A DNA stretch of 46,301 nucleotides from Pseudomonadota bacterium. GTDB lineage: Bacteria > Pseudomonadota > Gammaproteobacteria > Steroidobacterales > Steroidobacteraceae. Made by a program: the position numbers and the translations under genes. The notes beneath the pieces were generated by a model that made no database searches, was not told the DNA's origin, and saw only the letters and a program-made list of their open reading frames with translations. Location of the stretch: the NCBI GenBank assembly GCA_023423065.1, contig JAFAGC010000008.1, positions 1 through 46,301 of the forward strand. Reading direction: 5' to 3'. Below are positions 1 to 7,592 of the stretch, piece by piece; within the stretch, counting starts at the first letter, position 1; every line of letters starts with the position of its first letter.

Positions 1-1
1 C

Positions 2-301
2 GCGAGCCCCGCGGCCGCGAAGCCCGCCGCGACGCCTAACAAGCCGGCCGGCAGGACCGGCGCCAAGGACTATCTCGATCTCGATTCCACCCAGATCACG
101 GGCAACCGCGAGCTCCCGAAGGTGCTGTACATCGTGCCCTGGCGTAGTGCAGAGCTGGGCGATCTCGTGGGGCGCCCCGTGAACAGCCTGCTGGACGAGG
201 TCCTGGAGCCCGTCGATCGTGACGTCTTTCGCCGACAGAATCGCTACTTCGAAGCGCTGCAGCCTAACCAGGCTGCACCCGCCGACAAGAGCGAGAAGTG
301 A
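2..301 (+). CDS. C-terminal part of an unidentified protein (5' end outside window)
   Basis: An open frame enters from the left edge and stops with TGA at 299-301, giving 99 residues. It begins with an Ala/Pro/Lys-rich linker and continues into a compact segment containing ITGNRELPKVLYIVPWR and NSLLDEVLEPVDRDVFRRQ, then ends in an Ala/Asp/Lys tail. I do not recognise a family. The low-complexity linker followed by a short conserved-looking tail resembles an envelope protein, and the next gene is exbB only 95 bases downstream on the same strand, so a role with the ExbB/ExbD/TonB-like system is possible. That role is inferred from position alone. Confidence 0.65.
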   Translation, partial: ASPAAAKPAATPNKPAGRTGAKDYLDLDSTQITGNRELPKVLYIVPWRSAELGDLVGRPVNSLLDEVLEPVDRDVFRRQNRYFEALQPNQAAPADKSEK

Positions 302-396
302 TTAACAGTTTTCGTCGCTTATGTAACGCAATCTTGGGACGCCCTTGCCCTTGCTTGGGGGCGTTTCTGCATTTCCGATTCTGAGGAGAATCCACC

Positions 397-1095
397 GTGA
401 GCTGGCTCAATACGATCATCAATTTCTTCAAGGACGGCGGGTTGGTTCTCTTCCCGCTCGGCATCATTTTCGTCGTGGGTGTCGCCATCGCGATCGAGCG
501 CTGGTTCTACCTGACGAAAGAAACCATGAAAAACCGCAACCTGTGGGACGACGTCGCCCCGCATCTCGGTGCGGGCAACTTCAAGCAGGCGATCACGCTC
601 GCCAACAATTCACAGGCGCAGATCGGCACCGTGCTCAAGTACGGTCTCGCGCGACTCGCGACCGCGCGTCGCCGCGACGACATCCAGCAGGCGATGGAAG
701 AGTCGCTGCTCGAGATCGTCCCGCGACTCGAAAAGCGCACGCCTTACCTCGCGGCGCTCGCCAACGTCGGCATGCTCATCGGTCTGTTGGGCACGATCAT
801 CGCGCTGATCCACGCGTTCGGCGCGGTGTCGCAGGCGAACCCGGCCGAGAAGGCCGGCCTGCTCGCGGCCGCCATCTCCGAAGCCATGAACGCGACCGCA
901 TCCGGTCTGTTCGTGGCCATCGTGCTGCTGCTCTCGCACATGTTCCTCGAAGCGAAGACCACGGCGCTCATCGACAGCCTGGAAATCGCCGTCGTGAAGT
1001 TCCTCAACTCGATCACCGAGCGTTATTCCGAGCCGGCGGCCCCGTCGCCGCAGCCCGGCATGCCGCCGCGCGCCCCGGCACCGCGACCCGCCTGA
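397..1095 (+). CDS. exbB: MotA/TolQ/ExbB-family proton channel protein
   Basis: This 232-residue protein has the ExbB/TolQ layout: a first membrane segment at about residues 13-35 (GGLVLFPLGIIFVVGVAIAIERW), a cytoplasmic loop, and two helices near 116-140 (GMLIGLLGTIIALIHAF) and 168-190 (ATASGLFVAIVLLLSH). It ends in a Pro/Ala-rich tail. ExbB/TolQ forms the pentameric inner-membrane scaffold around ExbD/TolR and passes proton-motive force to a TonB-like arm. I chose the GTG start at 397 because AGGAGA lies 8 bases upstream and the protein starts directly before the first helix. Two exbD genes and a TonB-like gene follow, which favours ExbB over MotA. TolQ remains an alternative name, but no tolA, tolB or pal lies nearby. 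Confidence 0.9.
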   Translation: MSWLNTIINFFKDGGLVLFPLGIIFVVGVAIAIERWFYLTKETMKNRNLWDDVAPHLGAGNFKQAITLANNSQAQIGTVLKYGLARLATARRRDDIQQAMEESLLEIVPRLEKRTPYLAALANVGMLIGLLGTIIALIHAFGAVSQANPAEKAGLLAAAISEAMNATASGLFVAIVLLLSHMFLEAKTTALIDSLEIAVVKFLNSITERYSEPAAPSPQPGMPPRAPAPRPA

Positions 1096-1153
1096 TCGAA
1101 CTCACGGACGAACGACCCCCAGAAGTCAGACGGTAACGCGCAGAGGAACATCG

Positions 1154-1690
1154 ATGGCCGCATCCAAGCTAGCCGCCCGTTCCATTCGCAATCATGCGAA
1201 GTACAAGGGCCGCCACGATCTGAACATCGTGCCGATGATCGACATGATGGTCATCCTGGTGTTCTTCCTGCTGTTCACCGCGGTGTTCTCGCACACGAAC
1301 ATTCTCGAGCTGAATCTCCCGGCGCCTAACTCCTCGGTGCCGGAGCTTCCGAAAGGGCTCAATCTCGAAGTGATCGTGCGCCAGGACAAGATCGAAATCG
1401 CCGACCGCAATTCGGGCATCCTGCGGACGCTGCCGAAGGTGGAAGGTGAGTACGATTACAAGGGTCTGTCCACCTTCCTGCAGGAAGTGAAGGCCCGATA
1501 CCCGACGGTGCTGGCCGCGAGCGTGTTGCTCGAGCAGAACATTCCGTACGACGTGCTCGTGCAGACCATGGACAACGTGCGCGTGTGGCAGAACCGCGCC
1601 GGCATCGGCATGCAGAATGTCGAGCTGTTTCCCGACATCTCGGTGGGTGATGCGCCGCTGACGGGCGCCGCCGCGGGAGGCCGGAAATGA
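1154..1690 (+). CDS. exbD: ExbD/TolR-family biopolymer transport protein (first copy)
   Basis: This 178-residue protein has a short basic cytoplasmic N-terminus, a single membrane helix at about 24-46 (LNIVPMIDMMVILVFFLL) and a periplasmic domain. Asp30 in the helix corresponds to the proton-carrying aspartate of ExbD/TolR. The start follows AGAGGA by six bases. Its last codons overlap the next exbD as ATGA at 1687-1690, which indicates translational coupling. The periplasmic half is longer than in classical ExbD (about 140 residues) and differs clearly from that of the second copy, so the pair looks like specialised partners and not a recent duplication. Confidence 0.9.
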   Translation: MAASKLAARSIRNHAKYKGRHDLNIVPMIDMMVILVFFLLFTAVFSHTNILELNLPAPNSSVPELPKGLNLEVIVRQDKIEIADRNSGILRTLPKVEGEYDYKGLSTFLQEVKARYPTVLAASVLLEQNIPYDVLVQTMDNVRVWQNRAGIGMQNVELFPDISVGDAPLTGAAAGGRK

Positions 1691-2193
1691 TCTCCTATCG
1701 CATCAAGAAACATCGCCAGCGTTCGCATGGCGGCAGCCACATGGCGCTGGTGCCGTTCATCGACATGCTGACCATGCTCGTCGTCTTCCTGCTGCTGCAC
1801 AGCTCGGACGTCGAGATCCTGCCCAACACCAAGAACATCACGATCCCGCAATCGATCGCGGAGCTGAAGCCGCGTGAAACCGTGGTCGTCATGGTCACGA
1901 CCGAAGACCTGCTGGTCAACGGCCGGATCGTCGCGAAGGTCGCCGAACTCACGGGCAACGACGCGCAGCTCGTCATCGAGCCGCTGCGCGCCGCGCTCAA
2001 GGAACAGGCCGACACGAGCCTGCGCCAGGCCGCCCAGGAAGATCTCGCCGAGCGCGAGGTCACCATCATGGGTGACAAGGGCACGCCGTTCGCGGTGCTC
2101 AAGCGCGTGATGGCGACCGCCACGGCGGCGGACTTCGGCAAGGTTTCGCTCGCCGTGATCCAGCGCGAAGTGGCGACCGGAGGCGGCGCATGA
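1687..2193 (+). CDS. exbD: ExbD/TolR-family biopolymer transport protein (second copy)
   Basis: This 168-residue protein starts in the ATGA overlap with the first exbD. It has a basic N-terminus, one membrane helix (LVPFIDMLTMLVVFLLLHS, about residues 21-39) and a periplasmic domain. Asp26 is the expected helix aspartate. Its own stop overlaps the next start as ATGA at 2190-2193, so exbD1, exbD2 and the TonB-like gene form a tightly coupled block. Two unlike ExbD copies beside one ExbB are common in systems carrying an AgmX/PglI-tail protein. Whether they form mixed dimers in the ExbB pore cannot be told from sequence. Confidence 0.88.
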   Translation: MISYRIKKHRQRSHGGSHMALVPFIDMLTMLVVFLLLHSSDVEILPNTKNITIPQSIAELKPRETVVVMVTTEDLLVNGRIVAKVAELTGNDAQLVIEPLRAALKEQADTSLRQAAQEDLAEREVTIMGDKGTPFAVLKRVMATATAADFGKVSLAVIQREVATGGGA

Positions 2194-3089
2194 ACCTCGG
2201 GTTGGCGCCTTTCTTCAGGAGTTTCGAACTCCCGTGGTCTCGCGACGAGGAGAACGAGCGCAAGTTCAAGAAACTCCTGCGCGTACTGATCATCCTCGCG
2301 ACGATCGTGGCGATCATCGTCTGGCTGCTGCCGCAACCGGAGCGGCCGAAATACACGGCGGAAGACCTGCCGAAACGCGAAGTTCAGCTCATCGTCGAAA
2401 AACCGCCGCCGCCACCGCCGCCGGAACCCGAGGAGCAGCCGGAGCCCGAGAAGCCGAAACCGCAGGAGCAGAAGCCTGTGGAGAAGCCGAAACCGAACGT
2501 GCGCAACCAGGGAATGCTCGCGCTGGCGGACGAACTCGCCGAGCTGCGCGAACAGAATCTCGACCTGCAGGATCCGCAGATGAAGACGCCGGTGGAGGAT
2601 GCGCGCTCGGAGCGTAATCTCATCACGTCGGCGGCCGGTCGCACGTCGGGCGGCATCAACACCGCCAACATGGCGCGTGGATTCGGGGGTGGCTCGGGCG
2701 CCATCGGACAGCACACCACGACGCAGGTACAGCACGGCTCCGGTCTCGATCCGAACGCCGGCGGCCGTGTGCAGCGCACCGGCACGAGCGGCAAGGCCTC
2801 GCGCGCGCGCGAGGAAGTCGAAATCGTCTTCGATCGCAACAAGGGCGCGCTGTACGCGCTCTACGGCCGCGCGCTGCGCGAGCAGCCTGAACTCGCGGGC
2901 AAGGTGGTGCTGGAATTCACCATTGCGCCGACGGGCGAGATCACGATGTGCCGCGTCGTGTCGAGCGAACTCAACGATCCGGAGCTCGAGAGGAAGATCG
3001 TCGCGCGCGTGCGCCAGATCCGCTTCAAGGCCGCGGACGTCGAGCCGCTGACCGTCAGCAAGCCGATCGATTTCTTCCCGGCCGCCTGA
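2190..3089 (+). CDS. TonB-like energy transducer with AgmX/PglI-type C-terminal domain
   Basis: The 299-residue protein has a short cytoplasmic N-terminus, one membrane helix near 29-46 (LLRVLIILATIVAIIVWLL), a Pro/Glu/Lys-rich periplasmic spacer at about 70-105, a Gly/Thr-rich middle and a C-terminal domain from about residue 220 (VVLEFTIAPTGEITMCRVVS). This architecture is TonB-like. The C-terminal domain matches what I know of the AgmX/PglI (myxobacterial-type) tail better than the classic TonB CTD. In the family such proteins couple ExbB/ExbD motion to an outer-membrane partner or to secretion and motility. The start overlaps exbD2 as ATGA. No TonB-dependent receptor lies in the window, so the partner is unknown. 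Confidence 0.8.
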   Translation: MNLGLAPFFRSFELPWSRDEENERKFKKLLRVLIILATIVAIIVWLLPQPERPKYTAEDLPKREVQLIVEKPPPPPPPEPEEQPEPEKPKPQEQKPVEKPKPNVRNQGMLALADELAELREQNLDLQDPQMKTPVEDARSERNLITSAAGRTSGGINTANMARGFGGGSGAIGQHTTTQVQHGSGLDPNAGGRVQRTGTSGKASRAREEVEIVFDRNKGALYALYGRALREQPELAGKVVLEFTIAPTGEITMCRVVSSELNDPELERKIVARVRQIRFKAADVEPLTVSKPIDFFPAA

Positions 3090-3101
3090 TTCCCGGTCGC
3101 C

Positions 3102-3461
3102 ATGAACCTCCAGTCCGAAATCAGTTACTTCGCCGAGATGGGACTGGCGGACAAGGCGCGGCTCATGGCGAGTTTCCTTTCGGAGCTCACCACCGAGGCG
3201 CGCGCCACCTACGGCGCGGCACTGGATTCGGTGCATGACGGCGCCCGGCTGCGGTTCACCAACGAGATGTGCGTGCGGGTGACCAAGCTCATCGAGCAGT
3301 ACCTCGGCGACGACAAGGCACGCCCCGCCGACGACGTGGTGCTGCGCATGCTGCTTTCTCCGCGCGCGGACAAGCTGGCGGAGCGCATGGTGCACAACTC
3401 GTATCGGCGGGCGCTGCAGAACTTCGAGCGGTACGACACGACCGTCTTCATGAATTCTTAG
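3102..3461 (+). CDS. Small soluble protein of unknown function
   Basis: This 119-residue acidic, helix-rich protein starts 12 bases after the TonB-like gene and is probably the last member of the exbBDD operon. It has no signal peptide, membrane segment or cysteine cluster (one Cys). Features include AEMGLADKARLMASFLSEL near the N-terminus and a C-terminal helix RMVHNSYRRALQNFERYD. I do not recognise the family. It is not an anti-sigma factor for the sigma gene that follows: ECF41 proteins carry their regulator as a fused domain, and this protein lacks the membrane helix or zinc motif of usual anti-sigmas. No clear ribosome binding site precedes it, which would fit coupling to the gene before it. 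Confidence 0.7.
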   Translation: MNLQSEISYFAEMGLADKARLMASFLSELTTEARATYGAALDSVHDGARLRFTNEMCVRVTKLIEQYLGDDKARPADDVVLRMLLSPRADKLAERMVHNSYRRALQNFERYDTTVFMNS

Positions 3462-3541
3462 CCAGGGCTGACGCCCACGTCGGAAACGTCGGCCTTCGGC
3501 CGCCGTCCGTGAAAATGTTGCGACTCCTCCGGAGCTTTCGG

Positions 3542-3566
3542 GGTCGGCACCGGTCTCACGCCGACC
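3542..3566. terminator. Inverted repeat between the exbBDD operon and the sigma gene
   Basis: GGTCGGC at 3542-3548 pairs perfectly with GCCGACC at 3560-3566 across an 11-base loop, 80 bases after the upstream stop and just before the sigma-gene promoter. No T tract follows, so termination is uncertain. Confidence 0.25.
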
Positions 3567-3569
3567 AGC

Positions 3570-3596
3570 TGTCACAACCGGGTTAGTCCAACCGTC
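3570..3596 (+). promoter_or_regulatory. Predicted ECF41 promoter of the sigma gene itself
   Basis: TGTCACA at 3570-3576 is followed after exactly 16 bases by CGTC at 3593-3596. This is the known ECF41 target consensus, and the same arrangement precedes the partner gene at 4491-4517. The -10 element ends only nine bases before the ATG at 3606, so transcription would start almost at the start codon and give a nearly leaderless mRNA. If used, the site makes the sigma factor self-activating. Confidence 0.7.
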
Positions 3597-3605
3597 TGAG
3601 GTGCC

Positions 3606-4478
3606 ATGGAACGCACCGAAACCTTCGAGCAACACCGCGGGCGCCTGTACGGCATCGCCTACCGCATGCTCGGCTCGCGGGCCGAGGCGGAGGACATCGT
3701 GCAGGAGGCGTGGTTGCGTTGGAATCGCGCGGGGCACGACATCCGCGCGCCCGAGGCCTGGCTGGTCACGGCAACCACGCGGCTGTGTATCGACCGGTTG
3801 CGTCAGCTGCGCACCGAACGGGAAAGCTACGTGGGTCCGTGGTTGCCGGAGCCGCTGACGATGGACACGGCGCCGCCGGCCGATCGCGCGGCGGAGCTGG
3901 CCTCGGACCTGTCGGTGGCCTTCCTCGCGGTGCTCGAGCGACTCGCGCCCGAGGAGCGGGCCGCGTTCCTGCTGCACGACCTGTTCGACTCGGACTACGG
4001 GGCGATCGCCGAGATACTCGGCAAGAGCGAGGCCGCCTGCCGGCAGATCGTCACCCGCGCGCGCAAACGGGTGCGCGCGGAGCAGCCGCGCGTGCAGGTG
4101 AGCAACGAAGCACGCACGAAACTGCTGCACAGGCTGGTCGCAGCCGTCCAGTCGCAGGACCCCGCGTCGCTGATCGAAGTCCTGTCGTCCGATGCCACAT
4201 GGACGTCCGACGGCGGCGGCAAGACGAAGGCCGCGAAGAAGGTCATCACCGGCGCCGAACATGTGGCGCGTTTCGCACTCGGTGTGTTCCATCGCCACCT
4301 CGGGCAGATGGAATTCCGCGACATCGGGATCAACGGCGAGCCCGGCATCGCCGCGTTGTTCGAAAACCGGCTGATCTCGGTGATCAGCATCCGCACGGAC
4401 GGCCAGCGCATCCTCGGTGTGTACAGCATCCTGAATCCCGACAAGCTGCGGGCCTTCGCGGCCGACGACGCGCGCTGA
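3606..4478 (+). CDS. ECF41-group RNA polymerase sigma factor with fused SnoaL-like regulatory domain
   Basis: The 290-residue protein has sigma region 2 at about 7-70 (FEQHRGRLYGIAYRMLGS, AEDIVQEAWLRW), a linker with WLPEP at 79-83, region 4 at about 103-157 (LAPEERAAFLLHDLF, IAEILGKSEAACRQIVTRAR) and a SnoaL/NTF2-like extension from 165 to the end. WLPEP, DGGG (202-205) and NPDKL (277-281) are hallmarks of group ECF41, in which the fused C-terminal domain replaces a separate anti-sigma factor and both restrains and supports activity. The usual DGGGR reads DGGGK here. The next gene is a carboxymuconolactone decarboxylase-like protein, the standard ECF41 partner, and both genes carry the ECF41 promoter. 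ATG 3606 is chosen because it sits directly before conserved region 2, with GAGG four bases upstream. Confidence 0.93.
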   Translation: MERTETFEQHRGRLYGIAYRMLGSRAEAEDIVQEAWLRWNRAGHDIRAPEAWLVTATTRLCIDRLRQLRTERESYVGPWLPEPLTMDTAPPADRAAELASDLSVAFLAVLERLAPEERAAFLLHDLFDSDYGAIAEILGKSEAACRQIVTRARKRVRAEQPRVQVSNEARTKLLHRLVAAVQSQDPASLIEVLSSDATWTSDGGGKTKAAKKVITGAEHVARFALGVFHRHLGQMEFRDIGINGEPGIAALFENRLISVISIRTDGQRILGVYSILNPDKLRAFAADDAR

Positions 4479-4490
4479 ATTTCCGCGGGC

Positions 4491-4517
4491 TGTCACAGCC
4501 ACGCACCCCGTTCCGTC
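4491..4517 (+). promoter_or_regulatory. ECF41 promoter of the AhpD-like gene
   Basis: TGTCACA at 4491-4497 and CGTC at 4514-4517 are separated by exactly 16 bases, matching the ECF41 consensus. The elements lie 34 bases before the ATG at 4551, leaving a short leader of about 27 bases that holds AAAAGGAG. This is the expected target of the sigma factor encoded immediately upstream. Confidence 0.85.
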
Positions 4518-4550
4518 TACGCGGTGACATCGACTGAAAAGGAGTCACCC

Positions 4551-5021
4551 ATGAAACGTCTCGACTGGTTGAAAGCCTCGCCGCAGGTGGCGCATGCCTT
4601 GTTCGCCATGCAGAAGGTCGTCAACGAATCCGGCCTCGAACACCCGCTGCTCGAGCTCGTGAAGATGCGCGCCTCGCAGATCAACGGTTGCGCGTATTGC
4701 CTCGACATGCACGCCAAGGACGCGCGCGCCGCCGGAGAAACCGAGCAGCGCCTCTATCTTCTCGACGCATGGCGCGAGGCCGAACACCTGTACACCGGGC
4801 GCGAACGCGCCGCGCTGGCCTGGACCGAGGCGCTGACGCTGATCGCCGAGGGACATGCGCCGGATGAGGTCTATGAACTCGCCCGCGCGCAGTTCAGCGA
4901 TGCCGAGCTGGCCCAGCTCACGCTGGCCATCATCGCGATCAACGGATGGAACAGGTTGAACATAGGATTCCGCACGCCGGCCGGCGACTACCAACCGGGC
5001 ATGTTCAGGAAGGTGGGCTGA
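4551..5021 (+). CDS. Carboxymuconolactone decarboxylase/AhpD-family protein, ECF41 partner
   Basis: This 156-residue protein carries the AhpD-like active site: Glu35, then Cys47-x-x-Cys50 and His54 in QINGCAYCLDMHAKDAR. In the family this is a peroxidatic/disulfide centre used against hydroperoxides or for thiol-disulfide exchange; single-domain members like this one usually lack an assigned substrate. The start at ATG 4551 is supported by AAAAGGAG six bases upstream. An in-frame GTG at 4524 would begin before that site and is less likely. The gene sits 73 bases after the sigma gene with its own ECF41 promoter and is followed by a strong hairpin, so it can form a monocistronic sigma-dependent unit. 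Confidence 0.92.
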   Translation: MKRLDWLKASPQVAHALFAMQKVVNESGLEHPLLELVKMRASQINGCAYCLDMHAKDARAAGETEQRLYLLDAWREAEHLYTGRERAALAWTEALTLIAEGHAPDEVYELARAQFSDAELAQLTLAIIAINGWNRLNIGFRTPAGDYQPGMFRKVG

Positions 5022-5032
5022 TACCCGTTCCT

Positions 5033-5070
5033 GGCAAAGGGTGCCGGACCCGAAATCCGGCACCTTTGCC
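5033..5070 (+). terminator. Strong hairpin after the AhpD-like gene
   Basis: GGCAAAGG (5033-5040) and TGCCGGA (5042-5048), with one bulged G, pair with TCCGGCA (5056-5062) and CCTTTGCC (5063-5070). This gives a 15-bp stem and a 7-base loop, 12 bases after the stop. There is no T run afterwards, so it may act as a weak intrinsic terminator or 3' end stabiliser. Confidence 0.55.
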
Positions 5071-5109
5071 GGGAAATGGGGTTCGGCCCCATGCTAACTT
5101 CCGGGCGGG

Positions 5110-7080
5110 ATGTCCGAATCGCCGCTCGCACTCATCATCGTCCTGTTAGCCGCCTCGGTGTTCGTCGTGACCCTGGCGCGACGGCTGGGGCTTCCCACGA
5201 TCCTCGGCTACGTGGCGGTCGGCCTGGCGCTCGGCCCACACGCGGCGGGGGTGTTCCCCGAAACCGGGACCACGCACCTGCTCGCGGAGCTGGGCGTGGT
5301 GTTCCTCTTGTTCACGCTCGGCCTCGAGTTCTCGTGGCCGCGCATGGTGGCGATGCGTCGCGAGGTGTTCGGGCTCGGTTCATTGCAGGTCATCGGCACC
5401 ACCGTCGTAGTGGCGCCCATCGTGCACCTGTTCGGGCTTCCGTGGCCGCAGAGCATCGTGATCGGTGGTGTGGTCGCGATGAGCTCCACCGTGCTCATCG
5501 TGCCGCTGCTCGCCGAACGCGCCGAGCTCAACCGCACGCATGGGCGCCTCGCGTTCAGCGTCGTGCTGTTCCAGGACATCGCCGTGGTCCCGTTCCTGGC
5601 GCTGGCTTCGGCGCTCGCGCCGGGCAGCGAGGAATTCGGTGTGTCCACGGTCGCGCGCCTCGTCCTCGAAGGAACGATCGCCGTGCTGGTCGTGCTCGCG
5701 GCGGGCCGCTGGCTGCTGCGGCCGTTGCTCTACGTGATCGCCAACAGCCGGGTGCGCGAGCTTTTCACGCTCGCGGTCCTGCTGGTCGCGCTGGCCGCGG
5801 CATGGGCCTCGCAGATCGCCGGACTATCCATGGCGCTCGGCGCCTTCCTCGCGGGAATGATGCTGGCCGAAACCGAGTACAGCCACCAGGTCGACAGCGT
5901 CATCCGCCCGTTTCGCGACATCCTGCTGGGCCTGTTCTTCATCTCCGTCGGCATCCTGCTCGACTACCACGAGTTGTGGGCCGAGTTCTGGCTGATCCTC
6001 GCGTTGGCGCTCGCGATGATCACCATCAAGGCGTTCGTCGCGGCGCTTGCCACGCGACCGTTCGTGGATTCCAACTTCAAGGCGCTGCGCACCGGACTCA
6101 CGCTCGCGGTGGGCGGTGAGTTCGGCATCGCGCTGCTGACGCTGCTGTTGCAGAACCGCGCCATCGATCCGGCCATCGCGCGGCCGATGCTGGTGGCGGT
6201 GGTGGTCGCCATGGTGTCCTCGCCGCTGATCCTGTCCAACAACAAGCGGATCGCGCGGTTGTTGCTCGGCGAGCGTGGACCGCCCAAGACTGCCATGGAG
6301 CGCGAGGATGCGGTCACGCAGGCCGTCGCGCGCCGCGAGCACGTGATCCTGTGCGGTTTCGGCCGCGTGGGCCAGAACGTGGCGCGCGTGCTCGAAGCGC
6401 AGGGGTTCGAATACATCGCCATCGATCTCGATCCGGTGCGCGTGCGCGCGGCGCGACAGATCGGCCAGCCCGTGGTCTACGGCGACTCGGCCGACGAACA
6501 CGTGCTCGAGGAAGTCGGGCTCGCGAATGCAAACGCGGTCGTCATCTCGTTTTCCGATCCGCGCATCGCGCTCGCGATCGTCAAGTCGCTGCGCCGGGTG
6601 CGCGCCGACGTGCCGCTGCTGGTGCGTACCGCCGACGATACGCGCTCGCGCGAACTGAAGGAGGCGGGCGCCACCGAAGTCGTTCCCGAAGCCTTCGAAG
6701 CCAGTCTCATGCTGGCATCGCACGTGCTCATGTCGCTGCAGGTTCCCGCCGCACACGTCATGCACTCGGTGGAGGAACTGCGCGCCAACCGCTACGAGAT
6801 GCTGCGCAACGTGATCGCGCGCGGCGACGGCGCGGGCGATGCGCCCTTCGAGGAGCAGGTGCGCTCGGTGGTGGTGCCGCCGGGATCGTGGTGCATCGGC
6901 AAGGCCGTCGACGACGTGCTCAATGCGGGCGCGCAAGTGGCCTTCACCGGCATCCGGCGCCAGGGAATCCTGGGACGCGACCCCTCCGGCGACATGCAGC
7001 TGATGGAAGGGGACGTCGTGGTCCTGTACGGCACGCCCGAGCAGCTCGAACATGCCGAGGCGGTGCTGCTCGCCGGCTGA
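5110..7080 (+). CDS. Kef-type cation:proton antiporter (CPA2) with RCK domains
   Basis: The 656-residue protein has an N-terminal antiporter domain of about 12 helices (residues 5-385). It includes LPTILGYVAVGLALGP, VFLLFTLGLEFSW and FQDIAVVPFLAL, which are typical of the CPA2 family. A cytoplasmic RCK_N/TrkA-N Rossmann fold starts near 410 (ILCGFGRVGQNVARVLEAQG, a GxGxxG nucleotide site), and a TrkA_C-like domain covers about 565-655. The family exchanges K+ or Na+ for H+ at the inner membrane, gated by nucleotide or thiol ligands on the RCK part. KefB/KefC and YbaL are the closest named relatives, but I cannot assign ion or gating ligand, and no KefF/KefG partner lies nearby. The start at ATG 5110 has only a weak GGGCGGG upstream. 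Confidence 0.9.
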   Translation: MSESPLALIIVLLAASVFVVTLARRLGLPTILGYVAVGLALGPHAAGVFPETGTTHLLAELGVVFLLFTLGLEFSWPRMVAMRREVFGLGSLQVIGTTVVVAPIVHLFGLPWPQSIVIGGVVAMSSTVLIVPLLAERAELNRTHGRLAFSVVLFQDIAVVPFLALASALAPGSEEFGVSTVARLVLEGTIAVLVVLAAGRWLLRPLLYVIANSRVRELFTLAVLLVALAAAWASQIAGLSMALGAFLAGMMLAETEYSHQVDSVIRPFRDILLGLFFISVGILLDYHELWAEFWLILALALAMITIKAFVAALATRPFVDSNFKALRTGLTLAVGGEFGIALLTLLLQNRAIDPAIARPMLVAVVVAMVSSPLILSNNKRIARLLLGERGPPKTAMEREDAVTQAVARREHVILCGFGRVGQNVARVLEAQGFEYIAIDLDPVRVRAARQIGQPVVYGDSADEHVLEEVGLANANAVVISFSDPRIALAIVKSLRRVRADVPLLVRTADDTRSRELKEAGATEVVPEAFEASLMLASHVLMSLQVPAAHVMHSVEELRANRYEMLRNVIARGDGAGDAPFEEQVRSVVVPPGSWCIGKAVDDVLNAGAQVAFTGIRRQGILGRDPSGDMQLMEGDVVVLYGTPEQLEHAEAVLLAG

Positions 7081-7109
7081 TCAGCTAGTCAGGACATTGG
7101 GAGGCAACG

Positions 7110-7580
7110 ATGAACGACACCGCCGACAATCCATATCGCGCGCCTCAGGCGCGACTGATCGACGTGCCGTCGCCCGGCGAAGAGCGCGGGCCGCGGCCGG
7201 GCCAGGTCGCCATCGCGGTGGGTCTGCTCTGGCTGACGCTGCTCATCCAGGCCGGGGCGCTCACGTTCCTGTGGCGGCTGTTCCGGCTTTTCCCGCCTTT
7301 CATGTTCGTGGTCGCCGGCGTGATCACGGCCATCTGGGCGCTGACCGCCTTCCTGGTCGCGATGATCGAGCGGGGCCACAACTGGGCACGTATCACCTAC
7401 CTGGTCGCGTTCCTGATCGGCCTGCCGTTTTCGGCGCTGTCGATCCTCGCGAACTTCGACCAGGCGCCGATGGTGGGAATCGTGGCGGTCGTCGCCCAGG
7501 TCCTTCTGCAGATCGCGGCGGTGGTCATGCTTTTCACCGGGCCTTCGGGCGCCTGGTTTCGCGGCGAATCCCCGAACTGA
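7110..7580 (+). CDS. Small multi-pass membrane protein of unknown function
   Basis: This 156-residue protein starts with NPYRAPQAR, an N-terminal motif seen in several small inner-membrane protein families, followed by a soluble 35-residue stretch. Four hydrophobic helices then lie near 36-58, 63-88, 94-115 and 122-142. The C-terminus is short and polar. No catalytic or transport motif is visible. GGGAGG eight bases before the ATG supports this start. It lies 29 bases after the antiporter on the same strand, so co-transcription is likely, but nothing in the sequence shows a functional link. Confidence 0.75.
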   Translation: MNDTADNPYRAPQARLIDVPSPGEERGPRPGQVAIAVGLLWLTLLIQAGALTFLWRLFRLFPPFMFVVAGVITAIWALTAFLVAMIERGHNWARITYLVAFLIGLPFSALSILANFDQAPMVGIVAVVAQVLLQIAAVVMLFTGPSGAWFRGESPN

Positions 7581-7592
7581 AAGCTGGGGGAT

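Noticed and set aside
339..364. ACGCCC and GGGCGT inverted repeat between the first partial gene and exbB
   Set aside because: The stem is only 6 bp with a 14-base loop and no T tract of note; the evidence is too weak for a terminator call.
3102..3461. Anti-sigma factor for the adjacent ECF sigma gene
   Set aside because: ECF41 factors carry a fused regulatory domain, and this protein has no membrane helix or zinc-binding motif.
1695..4502. A 935-codon open frame on the minus strand across exbD, the TonB-like gene and the sigma gene
   Set aside because: It is antisense to well-supported genes, has an Arg/His/Asp-rich composition typical of shadow frames in high-GC DNA and shows no domain.
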